From positions 1-64,000 of the forward strand of contig CALGGR010000148.1 of assembly GCA_937915755.1 (NCBI GenBank): a DNA stretch of 64,000 bases, written 5' to 3'. The notes beneath the pieces were generated by a model, which saw only the letters and a list, made by a program, of their open reading frames with translations, was not told the origin of the DNA and did no database searches. This DNA is from an uncultured Fretibacterium sp. (GTDB lineage Bacteria; Synergistota; Synergistia; Synergistales; Aminobacteriaceae). Positions 49,498-58,434 of the stretch are shown piece by piece. Every line of letters begins with the position of its first letter. Position 1 is the stretch's first letter. The position numbers and the translations under genes were made by a program.

Positions 49498-51786
49498 TTG
49501 AGAACAACAAAGTTTTTGACATCAGCAATAATTGTACTCGCACTAGCTTCATGTGCGTTCGGGGCAGACGCAGGAGGCCCGGCAGTTTTGGCAGCACCAT
49601 CTCCTCAGCTTGCCTTACCGTCATCGCCGGGACTCCCTTCAACGCAGACAGCACCTTCAACGCAGGCTCCCGGCACAAACGCCGTAGACCTCTCAGGACT
49701 CGACTCAACTCAGCCAACCACAAGAGTTCAGACCGAGAACATCGACACAACCGGTAATACTCAGACAGGAACTCAGGCAACAGAAGGTCAGGACGCAACA
49801 GGCAGCCTCAACACTCAGAATGCGGACAACGAACGCATAACCGAAGCAGAAGTCAATGAATACTTCGACCAGATACTAAGCAACGTTACAACAGGAAACC
49901 CATTGGCAAACCTATTCCGCAGGCTTCCGCGTTACGGCATGTCATTCTTCCGAAGACCCCCGTCAACGTATGCGCCCCGTGAGTCAGTCCCGGTAACTCA
50001 GGGCTACAGGATAGGCGTTGGCGACGAGATGGCGCTCACAATCTGGGGAATCCCCGAAGAAGGAAACTTCCGCTTCAGCGTCAACCGTGACGGAATGGCG
50101 GCAATCCCTCACATCGGAATGGTGAGGCTTGCGGGCTACACGATCGCTGAGGCAGAGAGAGTAATCAGCGCGAGACTCAGCCAGTATTACACGGGCTTCC
50201 AGATGAATCTCTCGATGGGCCGTCTAAGCTCAATCATGATCTACGTTACGGGCAATGCGGCTCGTCCTGGCGCGTATACCATCTCATCGTTCTCGACCCT
50301 CGTGAATGCTCTCATTGCATCGGGCGGGCCTTCAGGAAACGGAACTCTCAGGAACATCGAACTCAAACGCGACGGAAGAACTGTTGCTGTTTTCGATATG
50401 TACGCGATGCTCCTTCAGGGCGACAAGACTCAGGACGTAAGGCTTCAGGCAGGGGACGTCATACATATTCCCCCTGTAGGGCCGCTTGTGGGACTTGCTG
50501 GAGAAGTTCAGAGGCCCGGCGTCTACGAGCTTAACGGTGCTACGAGAGTCCAAGACCTTCTCTACATTGCAGGCGGTCTCAACGCTAGGACGTTCAAGGG
50601 TCGTGTGCAGTACTACAGAATCTATGACAGCACATATGCAGAGGCGTTCGAGGGTACATTGCAGGAGTTCGAGAATCAGGAGCTTCATGACGGCGACATA
50701 ATCAGGCTCTTCCCAATCTTCAACCTTGCGTCAACAGTCCTTATAACCGGCCCGCTCGTTAACCCCGGAACGTTTGCGATAGTTCCCGGCCAGACAAGGG
50801 TCGCCGACATAATTAACCGCGCTGGCGGACTCACGGTAACTGCATCAGACACAGCGGAAATCACCCGCGTAACCCCATCGCTCAACGGCCCTGTGAACGA
50901 GCGATTCACCGTCAACATATTCCGCGCGCTTGAGGGAGACCCCGTTCACAATATACCGCTCGAAAACATGGATCAAATCACGGTGCTGATAGTTCCCAAC
51001 TGGAAGCAGCAGATTCGCGTAACGATAGCCGGAGAAGTCAAGAGGCCCGGAAATTACTCGATGTTCGAGGGTGAGAGGCTCTCTGACCTCATCGAACGTG
51101 CCGGAGGATTCACGTCAAGAGCATTCCTGAGGGGAGCCATCTTCACGAGGAGGGCAGTGGCTGTGGATCAGCGGAAGTCTCTGAACCAGATGGCCGACAG
51201 AATGGAGCGTGAACTCTTGGAGTCCTCGCAGAATACAGCGGGAACTGAAAGCGCAGGCTCATTGAATCAGGAGTACCAGAGACGCAGGCAGCTCATCAAT
51301 AACTTGCGCCATATGGACATAATAGGCCGCGTTGTAACGAAGGTAGACACTCCGCAGAACATAAGAGGCACGGATTGGGACTATGAGCTTCAGAACGGCG
51401 ACTATCTCAGCGTTCCCACAATGCCTTTGACGGTCAACGTAATGGGGGCTGTATACTCGTCAACATCGCAGGTATACCGTCAGGGAATGGGCATAAACTC
51501 CTACATAAGCGCGGCTGGAGGAGCTCTCAGGAGCGCACACAAGCGAATGGTCTACATCGTAAAGTCTGACGGAACAACTCTGAGGCTAACGAGAAGCACG
51601 GCCATGCTGTCGAGCAAGGAATGGAGAGCACCGCGGGGCTATTCTGCGACGATTGAGCCGGGGGATACGATCATTGTTCCGGTCAAGTACTTGGACAGGC
51701 AGCCTATCGAGGGCTTCAAGGACGCAGTTGACATCATTTACAAGATCGGAGTTGCTGCGGGCGTAATCATCAACGCTCTCGACTAG
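49498..51786 (+). CDS. polysaccharide export protein with SLBB domains
   Basis: A 762-residue envelope protein of the Wza/KpsD-like outer-membrane polysaccharide export family. A signal sequence (FLTSAIIVLALASCAFGA, with a possible lipobox LASC) is followed by a Gln/Thr/Pro-rich linker. The Poly_export domain shows YRIGVGDEMALTIWGIPEE and GMAAIPHIGMVRLAGYTIAEAE. Several SLBB repeats follow: VTGNAARPGAYTISSFSTL, LAGEVQRPGVYELNGATR, ITGPLVNPGTFAIVPGQTR and IAGEVKRPGNYSMFEGERL. The TTG start behind GGGGTGAT is preferred over the ATG nine codons upstream, which lies at the edge of the mobile relic. Confidence 0.92.
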   Translation: MRTTKFLTSAIIVLALASCAFGADAGGPAVLAAPSPQLALPSSPGLPSTQTAPSTQAPGTNAVDLSGLDSTQPTTRVQTENIDTTGNTQTGTQATEGQDATGSLNTQNADNERITEAEVNEYFDQILSNVTTGNPLANLFRRLPRYGMSFFRRPPSTYAPRESVPVTQGYRIGVGDEMALTIWGIPEEGNFRFSVNRDGMAAIPHIGMVRLAGYTIAEAERVISARLSQYYTGFQMNLSMGRLSSIMIYVTGNAARPGAYTISSFSTLVNALIASGGPSGNGTLRNIELKRDGRTVAVFDMYAMLLQGDKTQDVRLQAGDVIHIPPVGPLVGLAGEVQRPGVYELNGATRVQDLLYIAGGLNARTFKGRVQYYRIYDSTYAEAFEGTLQEFENQELHDGDIIRLFPIFNLASTVLITGPLVNPGTFAIVPGQTRVADIINRAGGLTVTASDTAEITRVTPSLNGPVNERFTVNIFRALEGDPVHNIPLENMDQITVLIVPNWKQQIRVTIAGEVKRPGNYSMFEGERLSDLIERAGGFTSRAFLRGAIFTRRAVAVDQRKSLNQMADRMERELLESSQNTAGTESAGSLNQEYQRRRQLINNLRHMDIIGRVVTKVDTPQNIRGTDWDYELQNGDYLSVPTMPLTVNVMGAVYSSTSQVYRQGMGINSYISAAGGALRSAHKRMVYIVKSDGTTLRLTRSTAMLSSKEWRAPRGYSATIEPGDTIIVPVKYLDRQPIEGFKDAVDIIYKIGVAAGVIINALD

Positions 51787-51798
51787 GAGGATTTTGCC

Positions 51799-52068
51799 AT
51801 GAAGAAAATCGCGTTAATCCTCGTCATGATATTTGCGTTTGCTTCATTTGCTGAGGCCGCTGTGAAGTATGAGTACAAGATTGTGCCGCTCGGTTCACTG
51901 ACATCATTGCAGAAGAGCAAGAGTGCCAATCAGAAGACGGCGGAGGTTGAGGGTCTCCTTAACGCGCAGGGTGAAGAAGGCTGGGAGATCGCCGAGATCT
52001 TCGCGGTTAGGACGACGTTTGATCCCAATGTGTTCTTCGCGGTGATGAAACGGAAACTTGACGGATAA
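51799..52068 (+). CDS. DUF4177-like small exported protein
   Basis: An 89-residue product with a signal peptide (IALILVMIFAFASFAEAA) and a short body, KYEYKIVPLGS, LNAQGEEGWEIAEIF and VFFAVMKRKL, matching DUF4177, a small alpha/beta domain of unknown role. ATG is 12 bases after the SLBB stop behind AGGAGGATTTTGCC, so it is the second gene of that operon and may act in the envelope beside the export protein. Confidence 0.82.
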   Translation: MKKIALILVMIFAFASFAEAAVKYEYKIVPLGSLTSLQKSKSANQKTAEVEGLLNAQGEEGWEIAEIFAVRTTFDPNVFFAVMKRKLDG

Positions 52069-52096
52069 GGATTTTGCGGTAAAATAACTTTCTGTT

Positions 52097-52176
52097 ACGG
52101 GACGTAGCGCAGTCTGGCTTAGCGCATCTGCATGGGGTGCAGGGGGTCGGAGGTTCGAATCCTCTCGTCCCGACCA
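52097..52176 (+). tRNA. tRNA-Pro (anticodon GGG)
   Basis: Cloverleaf with acceptor CGGGACG/CGTCCCG, D-arm GCGC...GCGC, anticodon loop ATGGGGT giving GGG, T-arm GGAGGTTCGAATCCTCT and encoded CCA. C1-G72 is the bacterial tRNA-Pro identity pair. The anticodon stem has one C-A mismatch. Confidence 0.95.
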
Positions 52177-52195
52177 AAATTCAGAAGACAACAAT

Positions 52196-52232
52196 GAGGC
52201 TCTTGCGAAAAATCGTGAGAGTCTTATTTTTT
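52196..52232 (+). terminator. intrinsic terminator after tRNA-Pro
   Basis: GAGGCTCTTGCG pairs with CGTGAGAGTCTT (several G-T pairs) around AAAAAT, followed by ATTTTTTG. Confidence 0.7.
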
Positions 52233-52242
52233 GCGAGAGTTA

Positions 52243-52325
52243 TGATATAATTTCTCACGCCCTGCCTTTCGGGTTAAACGCACGAACGGAAGGCCGATCA
52301 GTCCATAGGGAGGAGGTGCAGAGAA
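52243..52325 (+). promoter_or_regulatory. rpsF promoter and structured leader
   Basis: TGATATAAT (52243-52251) is an extended -10. The leader contains GCCTTTCG (52264-52271) pairing with CGGAAGGC (52287-52294, one G-T), with CCG just after the stem. Leaders of rpsF operons in many bacteria bind the S6:S18 complex through a hairpin with a CCG element, so autoregulation is plausible; agreement with the known motif was not verified. Confidence 0.5.
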
Positions 52326-52607
52326 GTGCGGAAATATGAGATGCTTACCATTCTTGACGCGGGAACTGAGAACCAGAGCGAGGAGATTGCGAAGATCGAG
52401 GAAGTAATCAAGAATCTGGGCGGTACTGTGTCGAAGTCAGATGCTTGGGGGAAGAAGACCCTTGCGTATCCTATCAGGAAGAAGACAGAAGGATATTATG
52501 TGCTGTTCAGCTTTGAGCTTGAGGCTGCACAGACGTTCGAGCTTAGGCGTATACTTGGCCTCAGAGCGAATGTTTATCGTCAGTTGATGATCGTTCTTGA
52601 CGACTAG
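52326..52607 (+). CDS. rpsF: 30S ribosomal protein S6
   Basis: A 93-residue S6 protein that pairs with S18 in the 30S platform. It begins at GTG behind GGGAGGAGGTGCAG and shows KYEMLTILDAG, GGTVSKSDAWGKKTLAYPIRKKTEGYYVLFSF and FELRRILGLRANVYRQLMI, the full S6 signature. First gene of the rpsF-ssb-rpsR operon. Confidence 0.97.
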   Translation: MRKYEMLTILDAGTENQSEEIAKIEEVIKNLGGTVSKSDAWGKKTLAYPIRKKTEGYYVLFSFELEAAQTFELRRILGLRANVYRQLMIVLDD

Positions 52608-52621
52608 GAGGTCTTTGAGCT

Positions 52622-53152
52622 ATGAGAGGATTTAACCGCGCAATTATCGCCGGAAATCTTACGCGAGACCCTGAACTCAGGTACACCGTCAATAAGCGTG
52701 CATATGCCAAGATGGGCGTTGCAGTGAATTACCGCTATAAGGATGCCAATGGTGAATATCAGGAAGGTACAGACTACATTAACCTTGTAGCTTGGGGTAC
52801 ATTAGCTGAAACCTGCGGAAAGTACTTGAAGAAGGGAAGTCCTGCACTTTTTGAAGGCCGCATTAGGACAGGAAGCTATGAAGCTAAGGACGGCTCAGGC
52901 AAGAGGTACACGACAGAAATTTGGGTTGACAACATGGTGATGCTCAACTCACGCGATGGCGGCTCAGGTTCAGGGGGGAATTATCAGCCTTCGGGTTCTG
53001 GCTTTGGGGCAGCGGGCGGATATATTCCGAGCGATGAAGATTTCGGCAAGAGCATAGGTGAAAGCGGATTCGGCGGGGGAGGATTCTCGCAGGGTTTCGC
53101 TGACGATGGTAACGGAATGCCCGGCGGATCAGAAAGCGGCATACCGTTTTAG
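52622..53152 (+). CDS. ssb: single-stranded DNA-binding protein
   Basis: SSB of 176 residues. The OB-fold domain spans about residues 1-112: GFNRAIIAGNLTRDPELRYT, DYINLVAWGTLAETCGKYL and LFEGRIRTGSYEAKDGSGKR. A flexible Gly/Ser-rich linker follows, and a C-terminal end GGSESGIPF keeps the family's hydrophobic Pro-Phe tip that recruits repair and replication proteins, although the acidic residues before it are reduced to one Glu. It lies between rpsF and rpsR, as in many bacteria. Confidence 0.97.
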   Translation: MRGFNRAIIAGNLTRDPELRYTVNKRAYAKMGVAVNYRYKDANGEYQEGTDYINLVAWGTLAETCGKYLKKGSPALFEGRIRTGSYEAKDGSGKRYTTEIWVDNMVMLNSRDGGSGSGGNYQPSGSGFGAAGGYIPSDEDFGKSIGESGFGGGGFSQGFADDGNGMPGGSESGIPF

Positions 53153-53173
53153 AGAAGGAGGAATTTATACGGA

Positions 53174-53476
53174 ATGAACGAGCGCGAAAATACAGAACGC
53201 GAAAACAGGGGAACTTCCCCGGCAAGGAACGGCGCACAGGGCGGAGGTCTTCGCAGGGGTGCATCAAGGCGCAGGCCGAAATTCTGCTACTACTGCGTTG
53301 AGAAGCAGGAGCATGTCGATTATAAGGACGTTGAGAAGCTCCGCAAGTACATCAGCGAGAGAGGCAAGATCATTCCCAGACGTGTAACAGGGAATTGCGC
53401 AAAGCACCAGCGTCTTCTCACTGAGGCGATCAAGCGCGCCAGATACATGGCGTTGCTTCCCTACTCACTCGACTAA
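53174..53476 (+). CDS. rpsR: 30S ribosomal protein S18
   Basis: A 100-residue S18 with a long basic, Asn/Arg/Gly-rich N-terminal extension. The core shows FCYYCVEKQEHVDYKDVEKLRKY, RGKIIPRRVTGNCAKHQR and AIKRARYMALLPYS. The two cysteines of the CYYC motif and the later Cys and His suggest a zinc-binding S18 form. It follows ssb by 21 bases behind AGAAGGAGGAATT. Confidence 0.96.
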   Translation: MNERENTERENRGTSPARNGAQGGGLRRGASRRRPKFCYYCVEKQEHVDYKDVEKLRKYISERGKIIPRRVTGNCAKHQRLLTEAIKRARYMALLPYSLD

Positions 53477-53481
53477 GAATC

Positions 53482-54417
53482 ATGAAGCGGATAATTCCCT
53501 GCGTGATCATCACACTTTCATTGATATTCGCGGGGAGTTCTCTGCCCCTTTTCGGTTTCATTGGGCTGGTATTGTGCCCTCTTCCTCTCTGCGTAATGGG
53601 CTGCATCGAGAGCCAGAAGAACACGAGCATCGCCGAACTCATGATAGAAGTTACGCTGTTCCTGGCAATTTCTCCGAGTATGGCAGTTTACTTTCTTCTT
53701 GGGTGCGCTCCTGTCTCAGCATTCATCGTTATAACATCAAATTTCGGCTTCAAGGAAGTCAAGAAGCTGACGGGCGGTGAAAGCCTCCTGATATGCACGG
53801 GCGCGTCAATATTGTTCAAGCTGATATTGCTCTGGGCATTCTGGTTCTTCACGGGGAGGAATATATTGTTCCCAGACACAAGGCAGGTAGCTGAATTTCT
53901 GGTGCTGAATTACGGAGACAAACCCGAACTGATGGACTCGCTTATCCGGATTTGGGTGATACTCCCTCACGTGCTCCCTGCAATGCTGGTGATCTACGCG
54001 GGGATAGAGACCTGCCTCAATTACTCGCTGTGCTACAGGATAACGCGGAAATATTTCCCGAAGTGCAAGAATTTCCCGCCAGAGCTTCCGCCATTCACTC
54101 TCTGGAAATTTCCTGTCTCGATTTTAATGGTATCGTTCGGGGCGTTCTTGATGAACTGGATTTTTGAGGCTGAGATGGATACCACGGTCAGCATGTTCAT
54201 AGTTAACCTTCAGATCGCCGCAAACGTCATAATGTTCGTTGAAGGATTGTCGCTTGCGTTCTGGATTATGGAGGGCTTCAAGCTCAGGAAGGGTGCGAAG
54301 CTCCTCGCGGGATTTTTGTTCTTGATACCGTTCTTCTGGCCGTGGCTGATAGTCATGGGAATGAGTGATATGGCTATGGACATGAGGGAAAGAATTAGAT
54401 TCGGCAGGAAAGAATAA
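53482..54417 (+). CDS. DUF2232 (YybS-like) membrane protein
   Basis: A 311-residue polytopic membrane protein with about eight helices, starting five bases after rpsR. In Firmicutes yybS follows the rpsF-ssb-rpsR cluster and precedes gdpP and rplI, and this position plus the helix pattern (IAELMIEVTLFLAISPSMAVY, LLAGFLFLIPFFWPWLIVMG) supports the call. Here the usual gdpP and rplI do not follow; an LprI-like gene and an IS605 element come instead. Function unknown. Confidence 0.78.
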   Translation: MKRIIPCVIITLSLIFAGSSLPLFGFIGLVLCPLPLCVMGCIESQKNTSIAELMIEVTLFLAISPSMAVYFLLGCAPVSAFIVITSNFGFKEVKKLTGGESLLICTGASILFKLILLWAFWFFTGRNILFPDTRQVAEFLVLNYGDKPELMDSLIRIWVILPHVLPAMLVIYAGIETCLNYSLCYRITRKYFPKCKNFPPELPPFTLWKFPVSILMVSFGAFLMNWIFEAEMDTTVSMFIVNLQIAANVIMFVEGLSLAFWIMEGFKLRKGAKLLAGFLFLIPFFWPWLIVMGMSDMAMDMRERIRFGRKE

Positions 54418-54451
54418 GGACAGGAGAAATATTGTCCCCTGCCCCGAAAAG

Positions 54452-54796
54452 CTACTTTCCGTTTCTGATTTCGCGGGCGAGTTTGGGGAGATATTCAGCG
54501 CGGTCATTCGTTGCCATAGTGTAGGCTTCTGCGCGTGAGTACCCCATTTCCATGTAGTATGCAGCGTCCTCGTCGCGGCCCAAGTCAATCCATTGACGCT
54601 GCTCTTCCCTGATGGCTTTCAGAGACCTTCCCGACATGCTGCCTGTAACTTTCTTCCAGACCTGAGTCAGATTCTTGTCGGCACGAGCAAAATCTGCGTT
54701 AGACTTCTTAAGCGTGAGATATTCAGAGTCGCTTAGAGCAAAGGCTGTTCCCGCAAGAGCAAGCGTTAATATCGCCGCTGTGAGTATTTTCTTCAT
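54452..54796 (-). CDS. LprI/DUF1311-like exported protein
   Basis: A 114-residue secreted protein: signal peptide (ILTAAILTLALAGTAFA) then a small helical domain LKKSNADFARADKNLTQVWKK and LKAIREEQRQWIDLGRD, matching the lysozyme inhibitor LprI N-terminal family (DUF1311), although the cysteines typical of many members are absent. The ribosome-binding site AAGGAGGTGAAATTAC precedes ATG. The tnpB element ends right upstream in the same orientation, so it has probably lost its original promoter and may depend on IS transcription. Confidence 0.8.
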   Translation of the reverse strand: MKKILTAAILTLALAGTAFALSDSEYLTLKKSNADFARADKNLTQVWKKVTGSMSGRSLKAIREEQRQWIDLGRDEDAAYYMEMGYSRAEAYTMATNDRAEYLPKLAREIRNGK

Positions 54797-54799
54797 GTA

Positions 54800-56205
54800 A
54801 TTTCACCTCCTTATATATTGTGAGACACCATCGCTGATAGAAGCAGAGGCTTCGTGAACTACCCGCTTATAGAAGCTGGGGCTTCCTAATTCAACGAGAT
54901 CTGCGTTGCAACATTTCTGTCTCCGTCTTGCCGAAGGACGCAGTACGTCCTCTCCAAAGGCGGGGTTAAGAGTTCCCTGCGTCCCACAGGTAGTTCGTTG
55001 AGACAACAATATCATGTTTCTCGCCGCGTGAATGTCTCGGTCTTCATGATAGCCACATGGGCATTCATATACACGGTCTGAGAGTTTGATGTCCTTCTTG
55101 AGATTTCCGCATTCAGGACAATATTTCGTCGTTGGCATACTCTGAGGCAGAACTATTACTCGCTCACTGTTCATCAGCTTCGTCTTCACAAGCCCTAACA
55201 CTGAGTGCTGTACGGTCTTTCCAAACAGCCCCTTATGCCAGCCCTTCAAGTTTTCATCCTGCATATACGCTATTGCATGTTCAAGCAGCTCATGCGTTAT
55301 CTTATTGGCCGCATCTCGTTTCTTGTTGCCTGATTTCTGATATGACTTCCTCATTAACTTACGGGCACGGTATCGGTTGCTTGAACCTTTCTTACGTCTG
55401 GCTATTAACCGCTGACATTTCTTTAATCGTTCACTTTCTTCAATCAATACCTTGAACTTCCGTCCGTCTGAGGTCGTTATCGTCGTCTTGATCCCCATAT
55501 CTATCCCGATTTCAGGTTTATACTTTTTCTTCTCACCTCCCTTATCCTGATATGTCGTTATCGCTATGTAGTAACCATCGGGCAAGTTCAACAGCTTGGC
55601 GTTCGCAAACTCAAGGTCCGGAATATTCCAGAACTGTTTTGCTCCACGAATTTTTAAGCTCTTACTGAAGCCCTGAAGCCCTATGTGCTTGCCATCATTG
55701 AATCTATACGTTATCTTATGTTGCTGAAGATTTATCGACACATAATCTGACTTGTAACGCAGTCCACCAACTTTATGGTTATTCTTTTTTAGCGAGGACA
55801 GGATTTTGAGGCTAGATTTTATTCCCGATATTACCGAAGGACGAAGTACGGGATTTTTGTCTTTATCCAAGCCGTGAACCGTTACTATTTTTGTATCGTA
55901 TTCACTGATGTCATGGTCTTTCATGAAAGTCAAAGCGTCATTGTAGAGCCATTTCGCTTCGACAAAGAGCATCTTCAACTGTTCCTTTTGTGTTTCATTG
56001 AGGTGAGAGATGTCAATCTTCACTCGGTATACGCGACAAACTTGAGACTTACGTTTTTCTCTTGTCTGTTTGCACTTCTCGCGTATTTGGTTGTTTTTCT
56101 CTAATCTCTGTTCTTCCGTCATATTTAGCACCAGACGTATTATACTATACAGTGCAATTCATCTCCCACCTATAGAGGTGAGAGTCTTCTTGCAAATTAT
56201 GATAA
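54800..56205 (-). mobile_element. IS200/IS605-family element with tnpB and omega-RNA region
   Basis: The left end at about 56165-56200 has the hairpin TCCCACC/GGTGAGA followed by a TTTATCATAA context, also seen at the deleted copy near 49465. The right end has GGAAGCCCCAGCTTCTATAAGC and GGGTAGTTCAC, followed by a second, degraded version of the same hairpin (GAAGCCTCTGCTTCTATCAGC). No tnpA is present. The tnpB start has its own TATAAT promoter (near 56142-56150, minus). Confidence 0.82.
54803..56131 (-). CDS. tnpB: TnpB-family RNA-guided nuclease with zinc ribbon
   Basis: A 442-residue OrfB/TnpB protein. RuvC residues are D in EIGIDMGIKTTITTS, E in MQDENLKGWHKGLFG and D in CGYHEDRDIHAARNM, with the zinc ribbon YCPECG and YECPCG. 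Residues after about 385 (TLNPAFGEDVLRPSARRR, then LVELGSPSFYKRVVHEA) are translated from the omega-RNA and right-end sequence, so protein and guide-RNA scaffold overlap. It probably starts at MTEE, three codons after the first ATG. The frame is intact, making this the likely source of activity for the non-autonomous relatives. Confidence 0.92.
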   Translation of the reverse strand: MLNMTEEQRLEKNNQIREKCKQTREKRKSQVCRVYRVKIDISHLNETQKEQLKMLFVEAKWLYNDALTFMKDHDISEYDTKIVTVHGLDKDKNPVLRPSVISGIKSSLKILSSLKKNNHKVGGLRYKSDYVSINLQQHKITYRFNDGKHIGLQGFSKSLKIRGAKQFWNIPDLEFANAKLLNLPDGYYIAITTYQDKGGEKKKYKPEIGIDMGIKTTITTSDGRKFKVLIEESERLKKCQRLIARRKKGSSNRYRARKLMRKSYQKSGNKKRDAANKITHELLEHAIAYMQDENLKGWHKGLFGKTVQHSVLGLVKTKLMNSERVIVLPQSMPTTKYCPECGNLKKDIKLSDRVYECPCGYHEDRDIHAARNMILLSQRTTCGTQGTLNPAFGEDVLRPSARRRQKCCNADLVELGSPSFYKRVVHEASASISDGVSQYIRR

Positions 56206-56225
56206 ACGAAAGGGGCAACATATTC

Positions 56226-58115
56226 ATGGACTACAAAGAACTGGCAGCAAAACTTCTCGAACACGTCGGCGGAAAGTTCAACGTCAAAAACGTTGTTCAC
56301 TGCGCGACCCGTCTACGCTTCACCCTCAACGATGACGGCAAGGCTAACACCGACGCAATCACAAAACTCAAGGGAATTCTTCAGGTCGTCAACGCCGGAG
56401 GTCAGTACCAAATCGTCATAGGCCCGGACGTTCCGCAGGTCTATCAGGAAGTCGTCTCAATCGGAGGCTTCGAGTCATCAGCGGCTATTGATGACCCAAA
56501 CGCTGAGAAAGAGGATAACCGCTCAAAACTCAGCAAGATTCTTGAGAGCATAGCGGGAATCTTCCAGCCAATAATCCCCGCAATAACAGGCGCAGGTCTC
56601 CTCAAGGCTTTGATGGCTCTCTTTGCATGGCTTGGGTGGCTGAAGTCGGGCACTCAGACTTACGTTATCCTCAACGCCATGGCTGATGCGGCATTCTACT
56701 TCATGCCCATACTCCTCGCGGCCTCATGCGCCCGAAAGTTCAAGTGCAATCAGGGCAACGCTCTTGCCCTCGCAGGAGTGTTAGTGTACCCGTCATTCAT
56801 GGCTCTCATGTCCGGGAAAGAGGCCGTAACATTCTTGGGCTTCCTCCCCGTAACACGCGCACCGTATGCCTCGTCAGTAATCCCGATAATTCTCGGCGTT
56901 TGGTTCATGTCAATCGTTGAGCATTGGGCACAGAAAGTCTCACCGAGAGCGATAAAGTTCTTCTCCGTCCCTCTTGCCAGCCTCCTCATCGGCGGAACAG
57001 TAACGATTACCCTTCTCGGTCCTATAGGTTCTTGGGCATCGGGGCTGATTAACTCGCTCTTTACGTGGATGAATGCAACGATTCCTTGGCTTGTCCCGAC
57101 AATAGTGGGCATATTCTCGCCGCTTCTCGTAATGACCGGGACGCATTACGGCTTAATCCCAATCGGAACTAACAATCTCGCAACCGTAAAATGGGACTCA
57201 GTCGTTATCGGTATGCTTCCGTCAAACATCGCTCAGGGTGCAGCGGGTCTTGCTGTTGCATTGCGCTCAAAGAATCCTGACACTAAACAGCAGGCAGGCT
57301 CCGCAGGTCTCACGGCTGTACTCGGAATCACTGAGCCTGTATTGTACGGTGTAAACATGCGCTTTACATTCCCGCTTTACGCGGCCATGACAGGCGGAGG
57401 ACTCGGAGGTCTTTACATGGGATTGACGAGGGTCGCAAGGTTCGCGGGCGGTTCTCCGGGACTTCTTGTGCTTCCCGGATATATCCCACACGCTGAGGCT
57501 CTGGCTCTTGGCTACACGATGACGAACTTCATGCACGCTGTAATAGGCGGAGTTGTTATTGCGTTCATCGGGTCATGGGTTGCATGTAACATAATGTGGG
57601 ACATCTGGAAGAAAAAGGGCAAACTCGCTCCCGAAGAATTGGGACAGGTTCTGCCTGATGTTCCTGACGATGCTATTGTTGCTGTTGCTGACGGAAGATT
57701 CATCGGGCCTGACGAAATCAAGGACGAGGCATTTGCTGGTCAGACAATGGGCCAGACAATCGCAGTAGACCCTGCGAACGGAATAATCTCATCGCCTGCA
57801 AACGGAGTGATCGAGATGATTTTCCCGACTGCCCACGCATTCGGCCTAAGAATGAAGGACGGAACAGGGCTTCTTGTTCACATAGGGATAGATACGGTGA
57901 AGCTGAATGGCAAGGGCTTCACACTCCTCAAGAAGCAGGGCGATACAGTGAAAGCCGGGGAGCCTGTTGTCCGCGTTGACTTGGGAACGGTGAAGGGAGC
58001 AGGTTACAGTCCGCAGACAATCGTTGTGATAACCGAGCCAGTGAGAGAAGACGAGTTGATGTCGTTCATAGAGTTCGGAAAGGACGTATCACGAGGCGAC
58101 ATACTGAGCAAGTAA
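56226..58115 (+). CDS. PTS beta-glucoside/sucrose-type transporter, IIBCA fusion
   Basis: A 630-residue phosphotransferase permease. The IIB domain has the phospho-cysteine in VVHCATRLRFTLND (near 26). The IIC domain (about 105-465) has roughly ten helices with PIIPAITGAGLLKALMAL and GITEPVLYGVNMRF. The IIA domain ends the protein with the phospho-histidine in GTGLLVHIGIDTVKLNGKGF. This matches the BglF/ScrA/TreP group; the sugar is not determinable. ATG 56226 is the domain start. The tnpB left end is directly upstream, so the promoter may lie in the element. No catabolic hydrolase or antiterminator gene is adjacent. Confidence 0.93.
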   Translation: MDYKELAAKLLEHVGGKFNVKNVVHCATRLRFTLNDDGKANTDAITKLKGILQVVNAGGQYQIVIGPDVPQVYQEVVSIGGFESSAAIDDPNAEKEDNRSKLSKILESIAGIFQPIIPAITGAGLLKALMALFAWLGWLKSGTQTYVILNAMADAAFYFMPILLAASCARKFKCNQGNALALAGVLVYPSFMALMSGKEAVTFLGFLPVTRAPYASSVIPIILGVWFMSIVEHWAQKVSPRAIKFFSVPLASLLIGGTVTITLLGPIGSWASGLINSLFTWMNATIPWLVPTIVGIFSPLLVMTGTHYGLIPIGTNNLATVKWDSVVIGMLPSNIAQGAAGLAVALRSKNPDTKQQAGSAGLTAVLGITEPVLYGVNMRFTFPLYAAMTGGGLGGLYMGLTRVARFAGGSPGLLVLPGYIPHAEALALGYTMTNFMHAVIGGVVIAFIGSWVACNIMWDIWKKKGKLAPEELGQVLPDVPDDAIVAVADGRFIGPDEIKDEAFAGQTMGQTIAVDPANGIISSPANGVIEMIFPTAHAFGLRMKDGTGLLVHIGIDTVKLNGKGFTLLKKQGDTVKAGEPVVRVDLGTVKGAGYSPQTIVVITEPVREDELMSFIEFGKDVSRGDILSK

Positions 58116-58124
58116 AATTTGAAC

Positions 58125-58157
58125 CCTCCCGTTGAAGTCAGCGCGGGAGGCTTTTTG
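58125..58157 (+). terminator. intrinsic terminator after the PTS gene
   Basis: CCTCCCG (58125-58131) pairs with CGGGAGG (58144-58150) around a 12-base loop, followed by CTTTTTG. Confidence 0.88.
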
Positions 58158-58171
58158 TTTTGTGATGTAAT

Positions 58172-58434
58172 ATACCTGAACCATGAAGACTAAAGCCATT
58201 TAGGCGCTAACTTTTTCCGGGAATACTTGAATTTTTCCGGTAGGTACGCGAAAAGCTTTCCCCTTACGCAAAGATGGTTGCAGAAATACTTATTGCCACC
58301 GAAAATCTCGAATATTAACGGGGCAACATGAAGTCAATCATTCCGAGCCACGCAAAAATTATGTTAAAGAACCCAAGCCCGAAATACACTATCAGCCACA
58401 CCCAGAGATAATCACGCCAGCTCTTACGCTTCAT
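58172..58434 (-). pseudogene. truncated, frameshifted copy of the membrane Fe-S protein gene
   Basis: Homologous to the first 90 codons of the gene at 58786-59385: KRKSWRDYLWVW and VYFGLGFFNIIFAWLGM are kept. Then two extra bases around 58320 create a stop after FMLPR, and the homology ends at 58172 near the PTS terminator. It overlaps ferredoxin copy A by 11 bases in the same way as the intact pair. No functional product is expected beyond a short peptide. Confidence 0.85.

Noticed and set aside
54418..54451. Hairpin GGACA...TGTCC between DUF2232 and lprI-like genes as a terminator
   Set aside because: The stem is only five bases and no U-tract follows on either strand.
57267..57536. 89-codon minus-strand frame inside the PTS gene
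   Set aside because: It is antisense to a conserved IIC domain and without a ribosome-binding site.
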